From Anaerolineaceae bacterium (GTDB lineage: Bacteria > Chloroflexota > Anaerolineae > Anaerolineales > E44-bin32), in NCBI GenBank assembly GCA_020350285.1, contig CP070708.1, positions 1,760,937 through 1,824,936 on the forward strand: a DNA stretch of 64,000 nt, read 5' to 3'. A program made the position numbers and the translations under genes. Under the pieces are notes generated by a model. It made no database searches, was not told where the DNA came from, and worked only from the letters and a program-made list of their open reading frames with translations. This document shows, piece by piece, positions 17,593-27,191 of the stretch (within the stretch, counting starts at the first letter, position 1; every line of letters begins with the position of its first letter).

Positions 17593-18735
17593 TCATGCCC
17601 CACCAACACCATACTGCTCAGGCTCGGTTGGGGTCTCACCCGACGGATCGAATACATGCACCCAGGTGCCTTCCTCCGCCCAATTGTAGAGCCAATGTGC
17701 GTCGATGAGCGATAGATTGACACAACCATGAGAACGAGGGTAGCCGAAGCCGTTATGCCAATAGGCGCCATGCAGCGCGCGCGCTTTGTCATAATAGAGC
17801 GTCCAGGGAACATCTTCCAGATAGTAGAAATCAGAACGGTCCGCTTCAAAAGCTCCCATCATGCGATCACCATCAAATTTTTTATATACCTGGAATACGC
17901 CCGGCTGGGTCCACCAACCTTTCAATCCACTTGAAACAAGGGTGGCGTACACCAACTGCCCTTCTTCATACACCATCAGTGTTTGTTCGTAGAGATTGAT
18001 CGAGATCCAGCGATTCTCCTCGACCCCTTCGGGTATCGTCAGGTCTGGATTGACCACAGCGAGTAACCGCTGTTCAAGCCACTCATTAGGTCCTACTTTA
18101 TACCAATCTAAATTGCCGACCCGCTCCACATCATAAATCCAAACCGTTTCATAGCGGTTTACCCAGTGGTTGGTTAGAGGTTTGCCGAATCCCGGTTCGC
18201 TGACAGTTCGAGTGGAGGCCAACACCCAAGCGAAGGGTCTATCGGGAGTCTGGCGTAGAGCTACGCCATGGAAATTAGGAAGGGAAACGCGGCTGAGGCC
18301 ATTTCCATTGACGTAAGCCCCTGGGGTGATCATGTAAACGATCTTGCCATCTTCTTCATAGCGATCGATCCAAGAGAAGAACACAAAACCTGGCTCAACC
18401 GTCCAAGCCGGATTTTCTTCCCTCAGCGCGTCTTGATAGTTACCATATATATGTGTTCCGTCGTCTCTCGTCGATCTCAAATAGACATAAGGCACAACCC
18501 CTAACTCAGGATCCAAGCTGTAGCTAGGCAGTGGTCGTTGGGGATAATACCCCTCAATCGCGAGCCTGGTCAGCTCTTCACGCGCACCACCCCTCGAACA
18601 GAGTTGTGGATGACGGAGTTGAAGCCGAGACGGACAAAGTACCCCCAACTGATCGTCAGAGGGTTGAGCCTCAACGAGCGAAGTTGAAGCCAAGATTAAC
18701 AGCACGGGCACCATCCCAATTAATCGCAGTAACAT
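17593..18735 (-). CDS. L,D-transpeptidase (YkuD family), secreted
   Basis: 380 residues from the ATG at 18735, chosen because GGAG lies 8 nt upstream and the protein then begins with a signal peptide (MLLRLIGMVPVLLILASTS). The frame could extend to 18810. The YkuD domain is at about 225-365, with the HG...SHGCVNLS motif and catalytic Cys338. The middle region contains repeated Trp/Tyr-rich segments, perhaps SH3-like. It would form 3-3 cross-links or anchor proteins on peptidoglycan, suggesting that the organism has a peptidoglycan wall. Confidence 0.88.
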   Translation of the reverse strand: MLLRLIGMVPVLLILASTSLVEAQPSDDQLGVLCPSRLQLRHPQLCSRGGAREELTRLAIEGYYPQRPLPSYSLDPELGVVPYVYLRSTRDDGTHIYGNYQDALREENPAWTVEPGFVFFSWIDRYEEDGKIVYMITPGAYVNGNGLSRVSLPNFHGVALRQTPDRPFAWVLASTRTVSEPGFGKPLTNHWVNRYETVWIYDVERVGNLDWYKVGPNEWLEQRLLAVVNPDLTIPEGVEENRWISINLYEQTLMVYEEGQLVYATLVSSGLKGWWTQPGVFQVYKKFDGDRMMGAFEADRSDFYYLEDVPWTLYYDKARALHGAYWHNGFGYPRSHGCVNLSLIDAHWLYNWAEEGTWVHVFDPSGETPTEPEQYGVGGA

Positions 18736-18859
18736 ATGAAATCTCCGCAGATACCTCGATAGGTTTGTATTATAGCCATCCCTGCGCGCTCTGTCAGCAA
18801 CCTTACTCATGGTTTAAAGTAGCCCTTTTGAGCTAGTCTTTATTTTAGAACAATATGAA

Positions 18860-18939
18860 GTAGGGGCGGGGTAACCCCACCCCTACTATCTTAAATCACG
18901 ATCCCAATGTCCTAGGGGCGGATCGCGAACCGCCCCTAC
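18860..18939. repeat. Two GTAGGGGCG palindromic repeats
   Basis: Palindromes at 18860-18886 and 18913-18939 share TAGGGGCGG and its complement CCGCCCCTA around different centres. A degenerate third copy is near 18962. The same family occurs at 47190-47216 and 61341-61560. They lie between the divergently placed thrS end and the L,D-transpeptidase start, with no gene. Confidence 0.75.
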
Positions 18940-19004
18940 GAGCATTGAAATATTACCCACAACGGATTTGTAAACCGCTCCTACCTTCTATCTGATGTGA
19001 AGTG

Positions 19005-20798
19005 TTACTTTTGAGACTGAATGTCTTCCGCCGCGCGGTTTAAGAAATCGCTAACAGAGAGCGCACCTAAATCCTCGCCCGACCTCAAACGAACCGCAAC
19101 GGCTCCATTTTCGACCTCCCGATCCCCAACGATCAACATGTAAGGCACCTTTTGGAGCTGAGCATCACGGATTTTGGCATTCATACGTTCACTACGCTCG
19201 TCGACCTCGATCCGCAAACCTGCCTTCTTCAGCTGATCGCTGACCTTATTCGCATACTCGATGTGGCGATCAGCAATGGGGATCAAGATGGCTTGCACAG
19301 GCGACAGCCAAACTGGGAAAGATCCCGCATGATGCTCGATGAGTGCCCCCATGAAGCGCTCCATGGAGCCTACCAAGGCACGGTGAATCATGTAGGGGCG
19401 ATGTTCTTTACCGTCCTCGCCAACATACGTCATGTCGAGGCGCTCTGGAAGGATGAAGTCGAATTGGATCGTGGAGAGCTGCCACTCTCGGTTCAACGAA
19501 TCCTTGAGCTTGAGATCGATTTTAGGTCCGTAGAACACCGCCTGACCCTCATCGATCTGATAAGGGAGCTTTGCCCGTTCGAGTGAGGCGCGCAAAGCCT
19601 CCGTGGGCGCCTCCCACTCCTCCGGTGTTCCGGCGAATTTCTCCGGATTGCGCGTCGACAGGTACGCATAGAAGTTTTCAAAGCCGAAAGCCCTCAGGAT
19701 ATCCAGGCTGAATTGCAGAGCCATGTCAATCTCCTCAGGCATCTGATCCGGACGGCAAAAATGATGGGCATCATCCTGCGTGAATCCTCGCACGCGCAAC
19801 AATCCATGGAGTACACCGCTTCGTTCGTAGCGATAGACCGTACCCCATTCAGCATACCGCAACGGTAGGTCACGGTAGGAACGCGTTCTGCTCTTGTAAA
19901 TCTCGACGTGGAAGGGACAATTCATCGGTTTGAGGTAATACTGTTGGCCCTCAATTTCCAAAGGCGCGAACATGCCCTCCTGATACCAATCTAAATGACC
20001 ACTCTTCTCCCACAGATTCGCTTTTCCGATATGCGGTGAGTAGACGAATTCATATCCAGCCTCTAAGTGTTCGGCACGACAATAATCCTCAACGATCTTA
20101 CGCACCATCCCACCCTTGGGGTGCCAAAGGATCAAGCCCGGGCCGACACCTTCGCTGACACTATAGAGGTCCAACTCCCTCCCCAGACGTCGATGATCTC
20201 GCCTTCGAGCCTCCTCGAGTCTCCAGAGGTATTGTTCCAATTCATCGGCCGTGTTCCACGCCGTACCATAAATGCGCTGCAGCATCGGTCGTTGTTCGTC
20301 ACCTCTCCAGTAGGCACCAGCGACGTTGAGCAGTCTAACCGCATCAGGGTTGATGTTGCTTGTATCCTCGACGTGAGGACCACGACACAGGTCCGTGAAC
20401 GTATCGTGCGTGAAAACAGAAATTTCCACCGGACCCTCAATCGACTCGCCATACTCGTCTGTACCCCCCTCCTCCAATCCTTCAATCAATTCGATCTTAT
20501 AGGGTTGGTCAGCGAAAAATTCGCGCGCTTCATCCGCCGAGAGTACTTCTCGCTGATATTGGTGATCACCGGCGATAATCTCACGCATTCGACCCTCGAT
20601 CACCTCAAGATCTTCTGGGGTTAATGGGCGCGGTAGATCGAAGTCATAGTAGAAACCATCCTCGATCGGCGGTCCAATGGCGATTTTCGCCTCGCCGGGA
20701 AACATCTCCATCACCGCCTGGGCCATGACGTGCGCCGCCGAGTGCCGGATGCGATAAAGCTCTGACTCCTCATACTTTCCACTTTTTTCCGCGACCAT
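19005..20798 (-). CDS. thrS: Threonyl-tRNA synthetase (without TGS domain)
   Basis: 597 residues. It charges tRNA-Thr. The second additional (editing) domain is at about 10-180, with HSAAH (18-22) and a DLCRGPHV site. The class II catalytic core runs from about 210 to 480, with KPMNCPFH and RYERSGVLHGLLRVRGFTQD-type motifs split over the core. The anticodon domain follows (about 490-590). The N-terminal TGS domain of most bacterial enzymes (about 60 residues) is missing. AGGAGG lies 7 nt before the ATG, so a longer N-terminus is unlikely. A T-box leader controls it. Confidence 0.95.
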   Translation of the reverse strand: MVAEKSGKYEESELYRIRHSAAHVMAQAVMEMFPGEAKIAIGPPIEDGFYYDFDLPRPLTPEDLEVIEGRMREIIAGDHQYQREVLSADEAREFFADQPYKIELIEGLEEGGTDEYGESIEGPVEISVFTHDTFTDLCRGPHVEDTSNINPDAVRLLNVAGAYWRGDEQRPMLQRIYGTAWNTADELEQYLWRLEEARRRDHRRLGRELDLYSVSEGVGPGLILWHPKGGMVRKIVEDYCRAEHLEAGYEFVYSPHIGKANLWEKSGHLDWYQEGMFAPLEIEGQQYYLKPMNCPFHVEIYKSRTRSYRDLPLRYAEWGTVYRYERSGVLHGLLRVRGFTQDDAHHFCRPDQMPEEIDMALQFSLDILRAFGFENFYAYLSTRNPEKFAGTPEEWEAPTEALRASLERAKLPYQIDEGQAVFYGPKIDLKLKDSLNREWQLSTIQFDFILPERLDMTYVGEDGKEHRPYMIHRALVGSMERFMGALIEHHAGSFPVWLSPVQAILIPIADRHIEYANKVSDQLKKAGLRIEVDERSERMNAKIRDAQLQKVPYMLIVGDREVENGAVAVRLRSGEDLGALSVSDFLNRAAEDIQSQK

Positions 20799-20827
20799 GT
20801 TTTCACCTCCTAAGGTCGTGCATCATG

Positions 20828-20861
20828 AAAAAAAGTAACTCTCGCCCTTCTGGGGCGAGAG
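20828..20861 (-). terminator. Regulated terminator of the T-box leader
   Basis: The 9-bp stem CTCTCGCCC/GGGCGAGAG (20839-20847 with 20853-20861) is followed on the minus strand by a T-run (20828-20834). It lies 30 bp before the thrS start. Confidence 0.9.
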
Positions 20862-21102
20862 CCAATTCTCACGCGGTTCCACCCAGATTAACTGGTATAC
20901 CAGCCATCTCTGACAGCCCTTAACGGAGCTGACCCGCTCCCCTTACTCAGTCCTTGATTCAGGTAGACTTTTCCGGTTCACGCTCGCGGGTGGTTTTCAC
21001 CGGGTGGATTTCGGAGGGGATTCTCAGTCTTTGATCCCCACTCCCTGTCGGATCCAGGCACCGCTTACTCGTCCCGGTCATCGCGTTGTTTATAGCTCTG
21101 TT
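20828..21102 (-). ncRNA. T-box leader riboswitch of thrS
   Basis: The T-box sequence GGTGGAACCGCG is read on the minus strand at about 20869-20886, followed by the intrinsic terminator. Upstream, the leader folds into a stem I region holding GTGAAAACCA; the candidate specifier is ACC (Thr) at 20992-20994, followed by the expected purine. Uncharged tRNA-Thr would stabilise the antiterminator and permit thrS expression. Confidence 0.92.
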
Positions 21103-21108
21103 GGAAAC

Positions 21109-21136
21109 ATTATACCGAACCGGTCAAAGAAGTCAA
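21109..21136 (-). promoter_or_regulatory. thrS promoter
   Basis: On the minus strand TTGACT (21131-21136), a 16-bp spacer, and a perfect TATAAT (21109-21114). Transcription from about 21102 would give a full T-box leader. Confidence 0.8.
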
Positions 21137-21158
21137 CGTAGGAAATAATGGCTGAGCT

Positions 21159-22622
21159 TCATTCATCCGAGATGAACACATCATCTGGCTGGTTTTGTTC
21201 GTAGATGTTGTCATCCGGTGTCCTCAGGATCGAGATAGAATCCTTCGACATCCAGATCGCACCACCGGCTTCCGTAGCGACATTCAGATGAAACTCGTTT
21301 GCAACAACAGGTAATGTTGCCATTCGTGCTGCATATATTGCCCCACCCAATCGTGCCTGGTTCTCGTGAAAGATATTGTTTTCAACAAATGAGGAGGTAC
21401 CGCCGCGAAGCATGATGGCTCCGCCGAACTCCGCCCGGTTACCAATAAAGGTGTTACCTTCTACCGCCGCTCTGCAATCATCTGACATATCGATACCGCC
21501 TCCGGTGAAAAATGCATCATTTTCGATGAAGGTGTTACCCGTAATGGTCAACTCGGAGTCAATCTCCATAATGATGCCCGCGCCGATACTGGCTCGGTTC
21601 CCCCGAATGGTATTGTTTTCTATTGTCACGGATGAATTGACACCCACAAAGATCGCTCCCCCATTTTGCCGGCCCATGTTATAACTGATGTCGTTGTTCC
21701 TGATCACTGGTGAGGCGTGATTGAAAACAATGATTCCTGCTCCAACGACCGCTTCATTTTCGCTGATCGTGTTGCCCTCAATCCTTGGAGCAGACCCCAG
21801 ATCCACTAATAATCCACCACCTGGGTAGTTAGCATAATTGTTGCGGATCATGTTGCCCTCGATGATCGGCCAGGATTCGTAAACTACATGAATGCCTGCC
21901 CCACCCGCGGCCCGGTTTTCAATAATGGTGTTGCCCCGTATGGTGGGAAATGATCTCATGGTTACAAAAATCCCTCCCCCACCATGTTGGACAGTATTCT
22001 CGCGGATGACGTTGTTCTCTATGGTCGGCCAAGAATTGTCCACAACGATGCCCCCACCGCAATAGCGCTTCTCTTCACCGGAGTCAAAAAGATCTCCCCT
22101 GCAGGCTTGTATCTCCTCAGCTTGGTTTCGCCGATACAGGTTGCCGCTGCCATTGGTGATGGTGAAACCCTCCAACCGGGCTCTGACCGTCTCTCCACTT
22201 TGAAAAGTCACGACGCTGCCATTACCTCCCCCATCGATGATCGTTGCGGCCACGACATCTGGGTCATCAGGATCCATACTTTGTAGGGTGATTTCCTTCC
22301 CAGTAAAATCGATGTTCTCTTGGTAAGTCCCTGGCGAAACGATGATCATGTCCCCTTCGTGCGCTGCATCAATGGCAGCCTGGATCGAATCATGATCCTG
22401 CGGCACGCGCAGAATCACCTGGGTTCGTGATGTCGGCGCAATCGTTGCCGTTTCGGAACCTGAGTGAAATGTGGGAGAAGGGGTGTGAATAGGTTTTCCC
22501 TCCAGGGACGTTTCCGTCTCGGTTATCTCCTGAACGGGCGAGCAGGCGCTGAGTAGCAGCACAATGATCACGAGAAGGACAACCTTGTTTGTAATGCCTT
22601 GACGAATCTGAGAAGTTGACAT
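21159..22622 (-). CDS. Lipoprotein with right-handed parallel beta-helix
   Basis: 487 residues from the ATG at 22622; a TTG at 22640 is an alternative with no better ribosome site. A lipoprotein signal ends in LLSAC, anchoring it outside the membrane. A Thr/Ser-rich linker precedes a pectate-lyase-like start (IQAAIDAAHEGDMIIVSPGT). About ten repeats of the type NxIxxNxAxxGGGIxV then form a parallel beta-helix (NosD/DUF1565-like). Such proteins bind or cleave polysaccharides, or act as adhesins. No catalytic residues are identifiable. Confidence 0.8.
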   Translation of the reverse strand: MSTSQIRQGITNKVVLLVIIVLLLSACSPVQEITETETSLEGKPIHTPSPTFHSGSETATIAPTSRTQVILRVPQDHDSIQAAIDAAHEGDMIIVSPGTYQENIDFTGKEITLQSMDPDDPDVVAATIIDGGGNGSVVTFQSGETVRARLEGFTITNGSGNLYRRNQAEEIQACRGDLFDSGEEKRYCGGGIVVDNSWPTIENNVIRENTVQHGGGGIFVTMRSFPTIRGNTIIENRAAGGAGIHVVYESWPIIEGNMIRNNYANYPGGGLLVDLGSAPRIEGNTISENEAVVGAGIIVFNHASPVIRNNDISYNMGRQNGGAIFVGVNSSVTIENNTIRGNRASIGAGIIMEIDSELTITGNTFIENDAFFTGGGIDMSDDCRAAVEGNTFIGNRAEFGGAIMLRGGTSSFVENNIFHENQARLGGAIYAARMATLPVVANEFHLNVATEAGGAIWMSKDSISILRTPDDNIYEQNQPDDVFISDE

Positions 22623-22920
22623 CTCTCCCTCATCTATCAAATGCTAATGTACATAAAAACCAATCTCTCTTCACATTTGTATTTCAAGTGTACGACATTG
22701 GACTCAGCCTTCACTGCATATCCTATCCTTTGGTGGTAAGAAAAATCCACGGAGTCATGAGGCACGAAGAAAAGATCTACTAAGAATGATAGTTATCCTG
22801 CTAAAAATCAACAAGTAGGGTTGGAGTTACCAATATCTTCCACAACGAGGATGAAAGATACCATGTTATGTCCACGCATAACCATTATCATTGGTAACCG
22901 GCGAGGTTAGATATTCTTCC

Positions 22921-25584
22921 ATGTCGACCCAAATTCTCACCACAAAACTTCATATTCCCTATCCAAGTTCGAACCTGGTTTCGCGCCCTCGTTTGCTGAA
23001 GCGCTTGAATGAAGGATGGAATCGTAAGTTAACGCTTATCTCAGCACCTGCTGGATATGGAAAAACCACACTGCTCAGTGAATGGATCAGTACGAGCGAA
23101 ATGCCTTTCTGTTGGCTCTCTCTTGATGAACAGGATAATGATCTCAATCGATTTCTGTCTTACATCATTGCCAGTTTGGATTCGATTTTTGAGTTCGATG
23201 AACAAATTACTAGCGAATATCAATCTCATTCTCCGGATGACTTATCAAGACTTATGATCCCTTTGATCAACCAGGTTTCAGATTCTGAAGGTCATTCTTC
23301 CCTGGTCCTGGATGATTATCACCTAATCGAAAACCAACAAATTCACGAAGCCGTTATCTTTATACTGGAAAATATCCCCCCAAATATGCATTTGGTCATC
23401 GTCAGCCGAGCTGATCCGCCAGTTCGTTTGGCACAATGGAGGGCGCGCGGAGAGTTGAGTGAAATTCGGGTCGCAGATCTGCGATTCACGATTGAGGAAG
23501 CCATGCATTTCCTCAATCAAAGCATGGGGTTGGACCTAACGGTTCCCGATGTCACCACATTAACGGATAAAACCGAAGGTTGGATCGCGGGTCTTCAGCT
23601 GGCTGCCATTTCCCTTCAAAACCACCCGGACAGACCTACATTTGTATCTACCTTTGCAGGCGATGATCGCTACATTGCGGATTATCTCCTCGATGAAGCA
23701 CTGCAATGGCAACCAAACCATATCCAAACCTTCCTGCTGCAAACTTCGATCCTCGATCGGCTGTGCGCACCGCTATGTGATTTTGTCACCGATCGAAACG
23801 ATAGTCGTGGGATTCTTAAAGAACTTGAGAGGTCCAATCTCTTCCTTGTGCCTCTAGATAATCAGCGAAATTGGTATCGTTATCACCATCTCTTTGCCGA
23901 CCTATTGCGCATCCGCTTAAAACAAGAAGGTCGTGAATCTATGGTCGATCTATATCAACGTGCTAGTTCCTGGCACGAGCAACGGGAAATGCTCTCTGAA
24001 GCAGTAAGGCTATCGTTATTGGGAGGCGATGCTGAAAGGGTAGCCAGGTTGATGGAAGGGCACCTATTGACCATCGTTTCTACCAGCGAATTGTCCACAC
24101 TGAATCGGCTACTAGCCACCTTGCCCAAGAGCACGATCAGCGGTAATCCTTGGTTGATATTAGCAATGGCATGGGGAATGGTCTACGAATGGAAATTTGA
24201 AATTGCCGAACTGTTACTCGATAAGATCGCATCAACTTTGCACGTTTTGGATGAGATTACTAAGGACCGGCTTAAGGCGAGAATTTCCGTGCTCCAGTCC
24301 TACATAGCGGGATCAAGAAGAGATTACGCACGTAGCATCCGAATCGCCCAAAATGCGCTGAGAGACATACCGGACAACGATCTATCAATACGAAGCTTTA
24401 CTCTCCTAATCATAGGTAATGCCCATCGATTTGAAGGAAATCTGTCGCGCGCTCTCGAGTTCCATCATGATGCGCTACGCCTTAGTGAAGAGGCGAGAGA
24501 CACAGCCCTCTCTGTGATTATCCTCAGTCGCTTAACCGATATTTCCAGGTTAATGGGGCAGTTGAATCGCGCTTATCAGTCTGGAAGGCAAGCGCTTGAG
24601 ATGGTTGAGATTTATCAGAAGCAGACCGGTACCCAATCATTCATCTCAGGATATCTCAAACTTCGTTTGAGCGATGTATACTACGAGCGCAATGAATTAG
24701 AGATGGCTCTTCAATATGTAGAAGTCGGATTGGATTTAGCGCGGCAATGGGGAGCTTACGATAGTACAAGTCTGGGGTATTTCAATTCTTCCAAAATAAA
24801 CCAAGCCTTGGGCAACTATAGACAGGCCCATAACTCCCTGCGAGAGTTTAAAGAAACTTATCCATCGGAACAGCGCCGGCAATACCAGATTGCTTCGGCT
24901 CTCGAAGCTGAAATTCACCTCCGTACTGGAAATTTAGCAGGGGCGAATGAATGGATGGATACTAGTGGATTAGGCCTCAGTGATCGTATTCAATTCCTGG
25001 ATTTCCAATTTTACGATGTGTTAACCCAGGTTTTATTCGCTCGAGATCAATTGTCGGATGCTCAAGTCCTGTTAGAACGGTTATTGAAGATCGGTGAGGA
25101 AACCGGGGCTGTTGAATACGAGATCCGAATGCTGGGGAGGATAGCATTGGTTCTCCAGAAGCAGGGTGATGAAGATGAAGCCATCGATTTACTGGCGCGC
25201 GCCCTTAACCTGGCAGCACCGGAGGGTTATCTGCGCACCTTCATCGATCAGGGAGAACCTATGGCTCAACTGGTATATCAAGCTTCACTGAGGGGGATCA
25301 ATCCAGCATTTTGTAATCAACTACTCGATGGATTTCCTATTCCTGTAGTACCTGATCAGGTTTCGCAAGATGACCTGGTTGAACCACTCAGCAATCGCGA
25401 AGTCGAAGTCCTGACTCATATCGCTGAAGGCGATACCAACCAAGAGATTGCCCAGAACCTACACCTATCGCTTTATACCGTGAAATCTCATGCCCGCAAT
25501 ATCTACAGTAAGCTGGGGGTCAAGAACCGCACTGAAGCCGTTGCCAAGGCGCGCTTATTAGGCATCTTGCCAAAAAACTCATAG
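22921..25584 (+). CDS. MalT-like LuxR-family transcriptional regulator with NTPase domain
   Basis: 887 residues from the ATG at 22921 (an in-frame TTG lies 30 bp upstream). The N-terminus has TKLHIPYPSSNLVSRPRL, then a P-loop (APAGYGKTT, about 43-51) of the STAND NTPase type. A TPR-rich middle region (about 380-800) follows. The C-terminal LuxR helix-turn-helix is at about 815-880 (LSNREVEVLTHIAEG, TVKSHARNIYSKLGV). Such regulators bind an inducer and ATP, oligomerise and activate target genes. The adjacent exporter operon is the likely target. Confidence 0.92.
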   Translation: MSTQILTTKLHIPYPSSNLVSRPRLLKRLNEGWNRKLTLISAPAGYGKTTLLSEWISTSEMPFCWLSLDEQDNDLNRFLSYIIASLDSIFEFDEQITSEYQSHSPDDLSRLMIPLINQVSDSEGHSSLVLDDYHLIENQQIHEAVIFILENIPPNMHLVIVSRADPPVRLAQWRARGELSEIRVADLRFTIEEAMHFLNQSMGLDLTVPDVTTLTDKTEGWIAGLQLAAISLQNHPDRPTFVSTFAGDDRYIADYLLDEALQWQPNHIQTFLLQTSILDRLCAPLCDFVTDRNDSRGILKELERSNLFLVPLDNQRNWYRYHHLFADLLRIRLKQEGRESMVDLYQRASSWHEQREMLSEAVRLSLLGGDAERVARLMEGHLLTIVSTSELSTLNRLLATLPKSTISGNPWLILAMAWGMVYEWKFEIAELLLDKIASTLHVLDEITKDRLKARISVLQSYIAGSRRDYARSIRIAQNALRDIPDNDLSIRSFTLLIIGNAHRFEGNLSRALEFHHDALRLSEEARDTALSVIILSRLTDISRLMGQLNRAYQSGRQALEMVEIYQKQTGTQSFISGYLKLRLSDVYYERNELEMALQYVEVGLDLARQWGAYDSTSLGYFNSSKINQALGNYRQAHNSLREFKETYPSEQRRQYQIASALEAEIHLRTGNLAGANEWMDTSGLGLSDRIQFLDFQFYDVLTQVLFARDQLSDAQVLLERLLKIGEETGAVEYEIRMLGRIALVLQKQGDEDEAIDLLARALNLAAPEGYLRTFIDQGEPMAQLVYQASLRGINPAFCNQLLDGFPIPVVPDQVSQDDLVEPLSNREVEVLTHIAEGDTNQEIAQNLHLSLYTVKSHARNIYSKLGVKNRTEAVAKARLLGILPKNS

Positions 25585-25760
25585 TCATCCAGTTATCAAC
25601 TCCACATTCGCCCCTCATAATGACAAAAACGATTTCCTCCATAAATCCCTCTTAACTCATCCTTAAGAACGTTTTATTCAACCCCTGATTTCTCTATCCT
25701 GTAAACAACCTTTAAATTTGCCTGGCGCGAATCTCTACCGCCTGGAACCGGGAAAGCAAA

Positions 25761-26033
25761 ATGGATAGCGAAACCTCCAACAAAACAGACATGTCCTTTC
25801 CGGCAACTTATCAGATCACCATCAAAGGCCTACTCAGCGAGCACTGGACAGATTGGTTCAACGGCACGCTGGTCAGCTCTTTGAATGATCCAACAGGAAA
25901 ACCACACACCATTCTGACGTGCCAAGTCAGGGACCAGGCTGAACTCCATGGGATCTTGAATCGTCTAAACAACCTCAACATGCCATTGCTTGAGGTGACT
26001 TATATCAGTGACAAAGGAGAAGATCATGTCTGA
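25761..26033 (+). CDS. Small conserved-type protein downstream of the regulator
   Basis: 90 residues. The pattern ITIKGLLSEHWTDWFNG ... LTCQVRDQAELHGILNRL ... MPLLEVTYI resembles small soluble proteins I associate with MalT-type regulator/ABC loci. No function is known to me. It overlaps the next gene by 8 bp, and AAGGAG for that gene lies inside it. Confidence 0.7.
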   Translation: MDSETSNKTDMSFPATYQITIKGLLSEHWTDWFNGTLVSSLNDPTGKPHTILTCQVRDQAELHGILNRLNNLNMPLLEVTYISDKGEDHV

Positions 26034-26196
26034 AAAATCGAAAAACCAATCCTCAGTGAGAATCACTTACAAGGGTGTCGGCATGGAAATTGGTCTGATC
26101 TTGGGTGGATTGATCGGGCTAATAATTGGAAATCTGGTCATTTTCGCTGGAGGTGGCATGGTAGTTGGCTTCGCCATCGGTGCCGCGCTGGACTGA
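26026..26196 (+). CDS. Small glycine-rich membrane protein
   Basis: 56 residues from the ATG at 26026, chosen because AAGGAG lies about 7 nt upstream. A charged start is followed by two helices packed with Gly (about 21-36 and 38-54, LGGLIGLIIG and GGGMVVGFAIG), the glycine-zipper type seen in small membrane subunits. It lies between the 90-residue protein and the ABC ATPase in the same direction, so it is a candidate accessory subunit of the exporter. Confidence 0.6.
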   Translation: MSEKSKNQSSVRITYKGVGMEIGLILGGLIGLIIGNLVIFAGGGMVVGFAIGAALD

Positions 26197-26263
26197 AGGG
26201 ACAAAAATCAACAACGCCTAAGTGCATATGTAGTTCTCTTGCTTGCTGTAAGGAGAGTGAACC

Positions 26264-27190
26264 ATGACAAACTATGCCATCTGTATCGAAAACCTTACCA
26301 AAGATTTTAAAACTGTAAGAGCGGTGGATGGCATCTCTCTGGAAATTCCAACGGGCATCATATTCGGATTCTTGGGACCGAATGGTGCCGGAAAAACAAC
26401 TACGATCCGCTTGTTGCTTGGTTTATTAGAACCCACATCCGGACAGGCAAAGGTTTTGGGATTTGATACCCAAATCCATTCAGGTTATGTGCGCGCCCAA
26501 ATTGGAGCTCTACTTGAACATACCGGCATCTACGAACAAATGAGTGCCGAAGATAACCTGGAGTTCTACGGTCGAGCGTTTCGCATGCCCACTGCCGAAC
26601 GCATGGCGCGCATTCAGGAACTGCTTACACATTTGGGATTGTGGGAACGCCGCAAAGAACGAGCGGGAGATTGGAGTCGGGGGATGAAACAAAAGTTGGC
26701 ACTAGCCCGTACGCTGCTCCACCAGCCAAGTCTGGTCCTCTTGGACGAACCTACTGCGGGTCTAGACGTCCGTTCAGCGGTTGCCATCCGTGAAGATCTG
26801 AAAGGCCTAGCTTCGCGTGAGAATGTCACCGTCTTCTTAACCACCCATAACATGGAGGATGCCGAGAAACTTTGTGATCAGGTAGCAGTGATCCGTGAAG
26901 GGAGATTGGTTGTAGAGGGGAGCCCCGATGATCTACGGGCGCGTGCAGGCGGCCCGCGGGTTGAAATTATTGGACGCGGGTTCAGCGAACATGCGCTGAG
27001 ATTGTTACAGGCGCATCCTCAGGTGGGAAGCCTCGAGAACACAAATAATCACCTATTGATCGATCTGCTCACTGAAACAGATACGGCTGCCTTGGTCAAC
27101 ATTCTGGTTGGAACTGGCGCTCAAGTAGAAGAAGTCCGACGCGGTAAAGCCAGTCTGGAAGAAGTGTTTTTGTCATTCACAGGAGAGTAA
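26264..27190 (+). CDS. ABC-2 type exporter, ATP-binding subunit
   Basis: 308 residues. Walker A is GPNGAGKTT, the signature is DWSRGMKQKLALA (a variant of LSGGQ), Walker B is LVLLDEPTAGLD and the H-loop is TTHNMEDAE. A C-terminal extension of about 90 residues is typical of drug or bacteriocin-type exporters. AAGGAGAG precedes the ATG. It pairs with the permease 1 bp downstream. Confidence 0.92.
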   Translation: MTNYAICIENLTKDFKTVRAVDGISLEIPTGIIFGFLGPNGAGKTTTIRLLLGLLEPTSGQAKVLGFDTQIHSGYVRAQIGALLEHTGIYEQMSAEDNLEFYGRAFRMPTAERMARIQELLTHLGLWERRKERAGDWSRGMKQKLALARTLLHQPSLVLLDEPTAGLDVRSAVAIREDLKGLASRENVTVFLTTHNMEDAEKLCDQVAVIREGRLVVEGSPDDLRARAGGPRVEIIGRGFSEHALRLLQAHPQVGSLENTNNHLLIDLLTETDTAALVNILVGTGAQVEEVRRGKASLEEVFLSFTGE

Positions 27191-27191
27191 G

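Noticed and set aside
18811-19004. Small RNA gene between thrS and the L,D-transpeptidase
   Set aside because: The hairpins belong to a dispersed palindromic repeat family and no promoter was seen.
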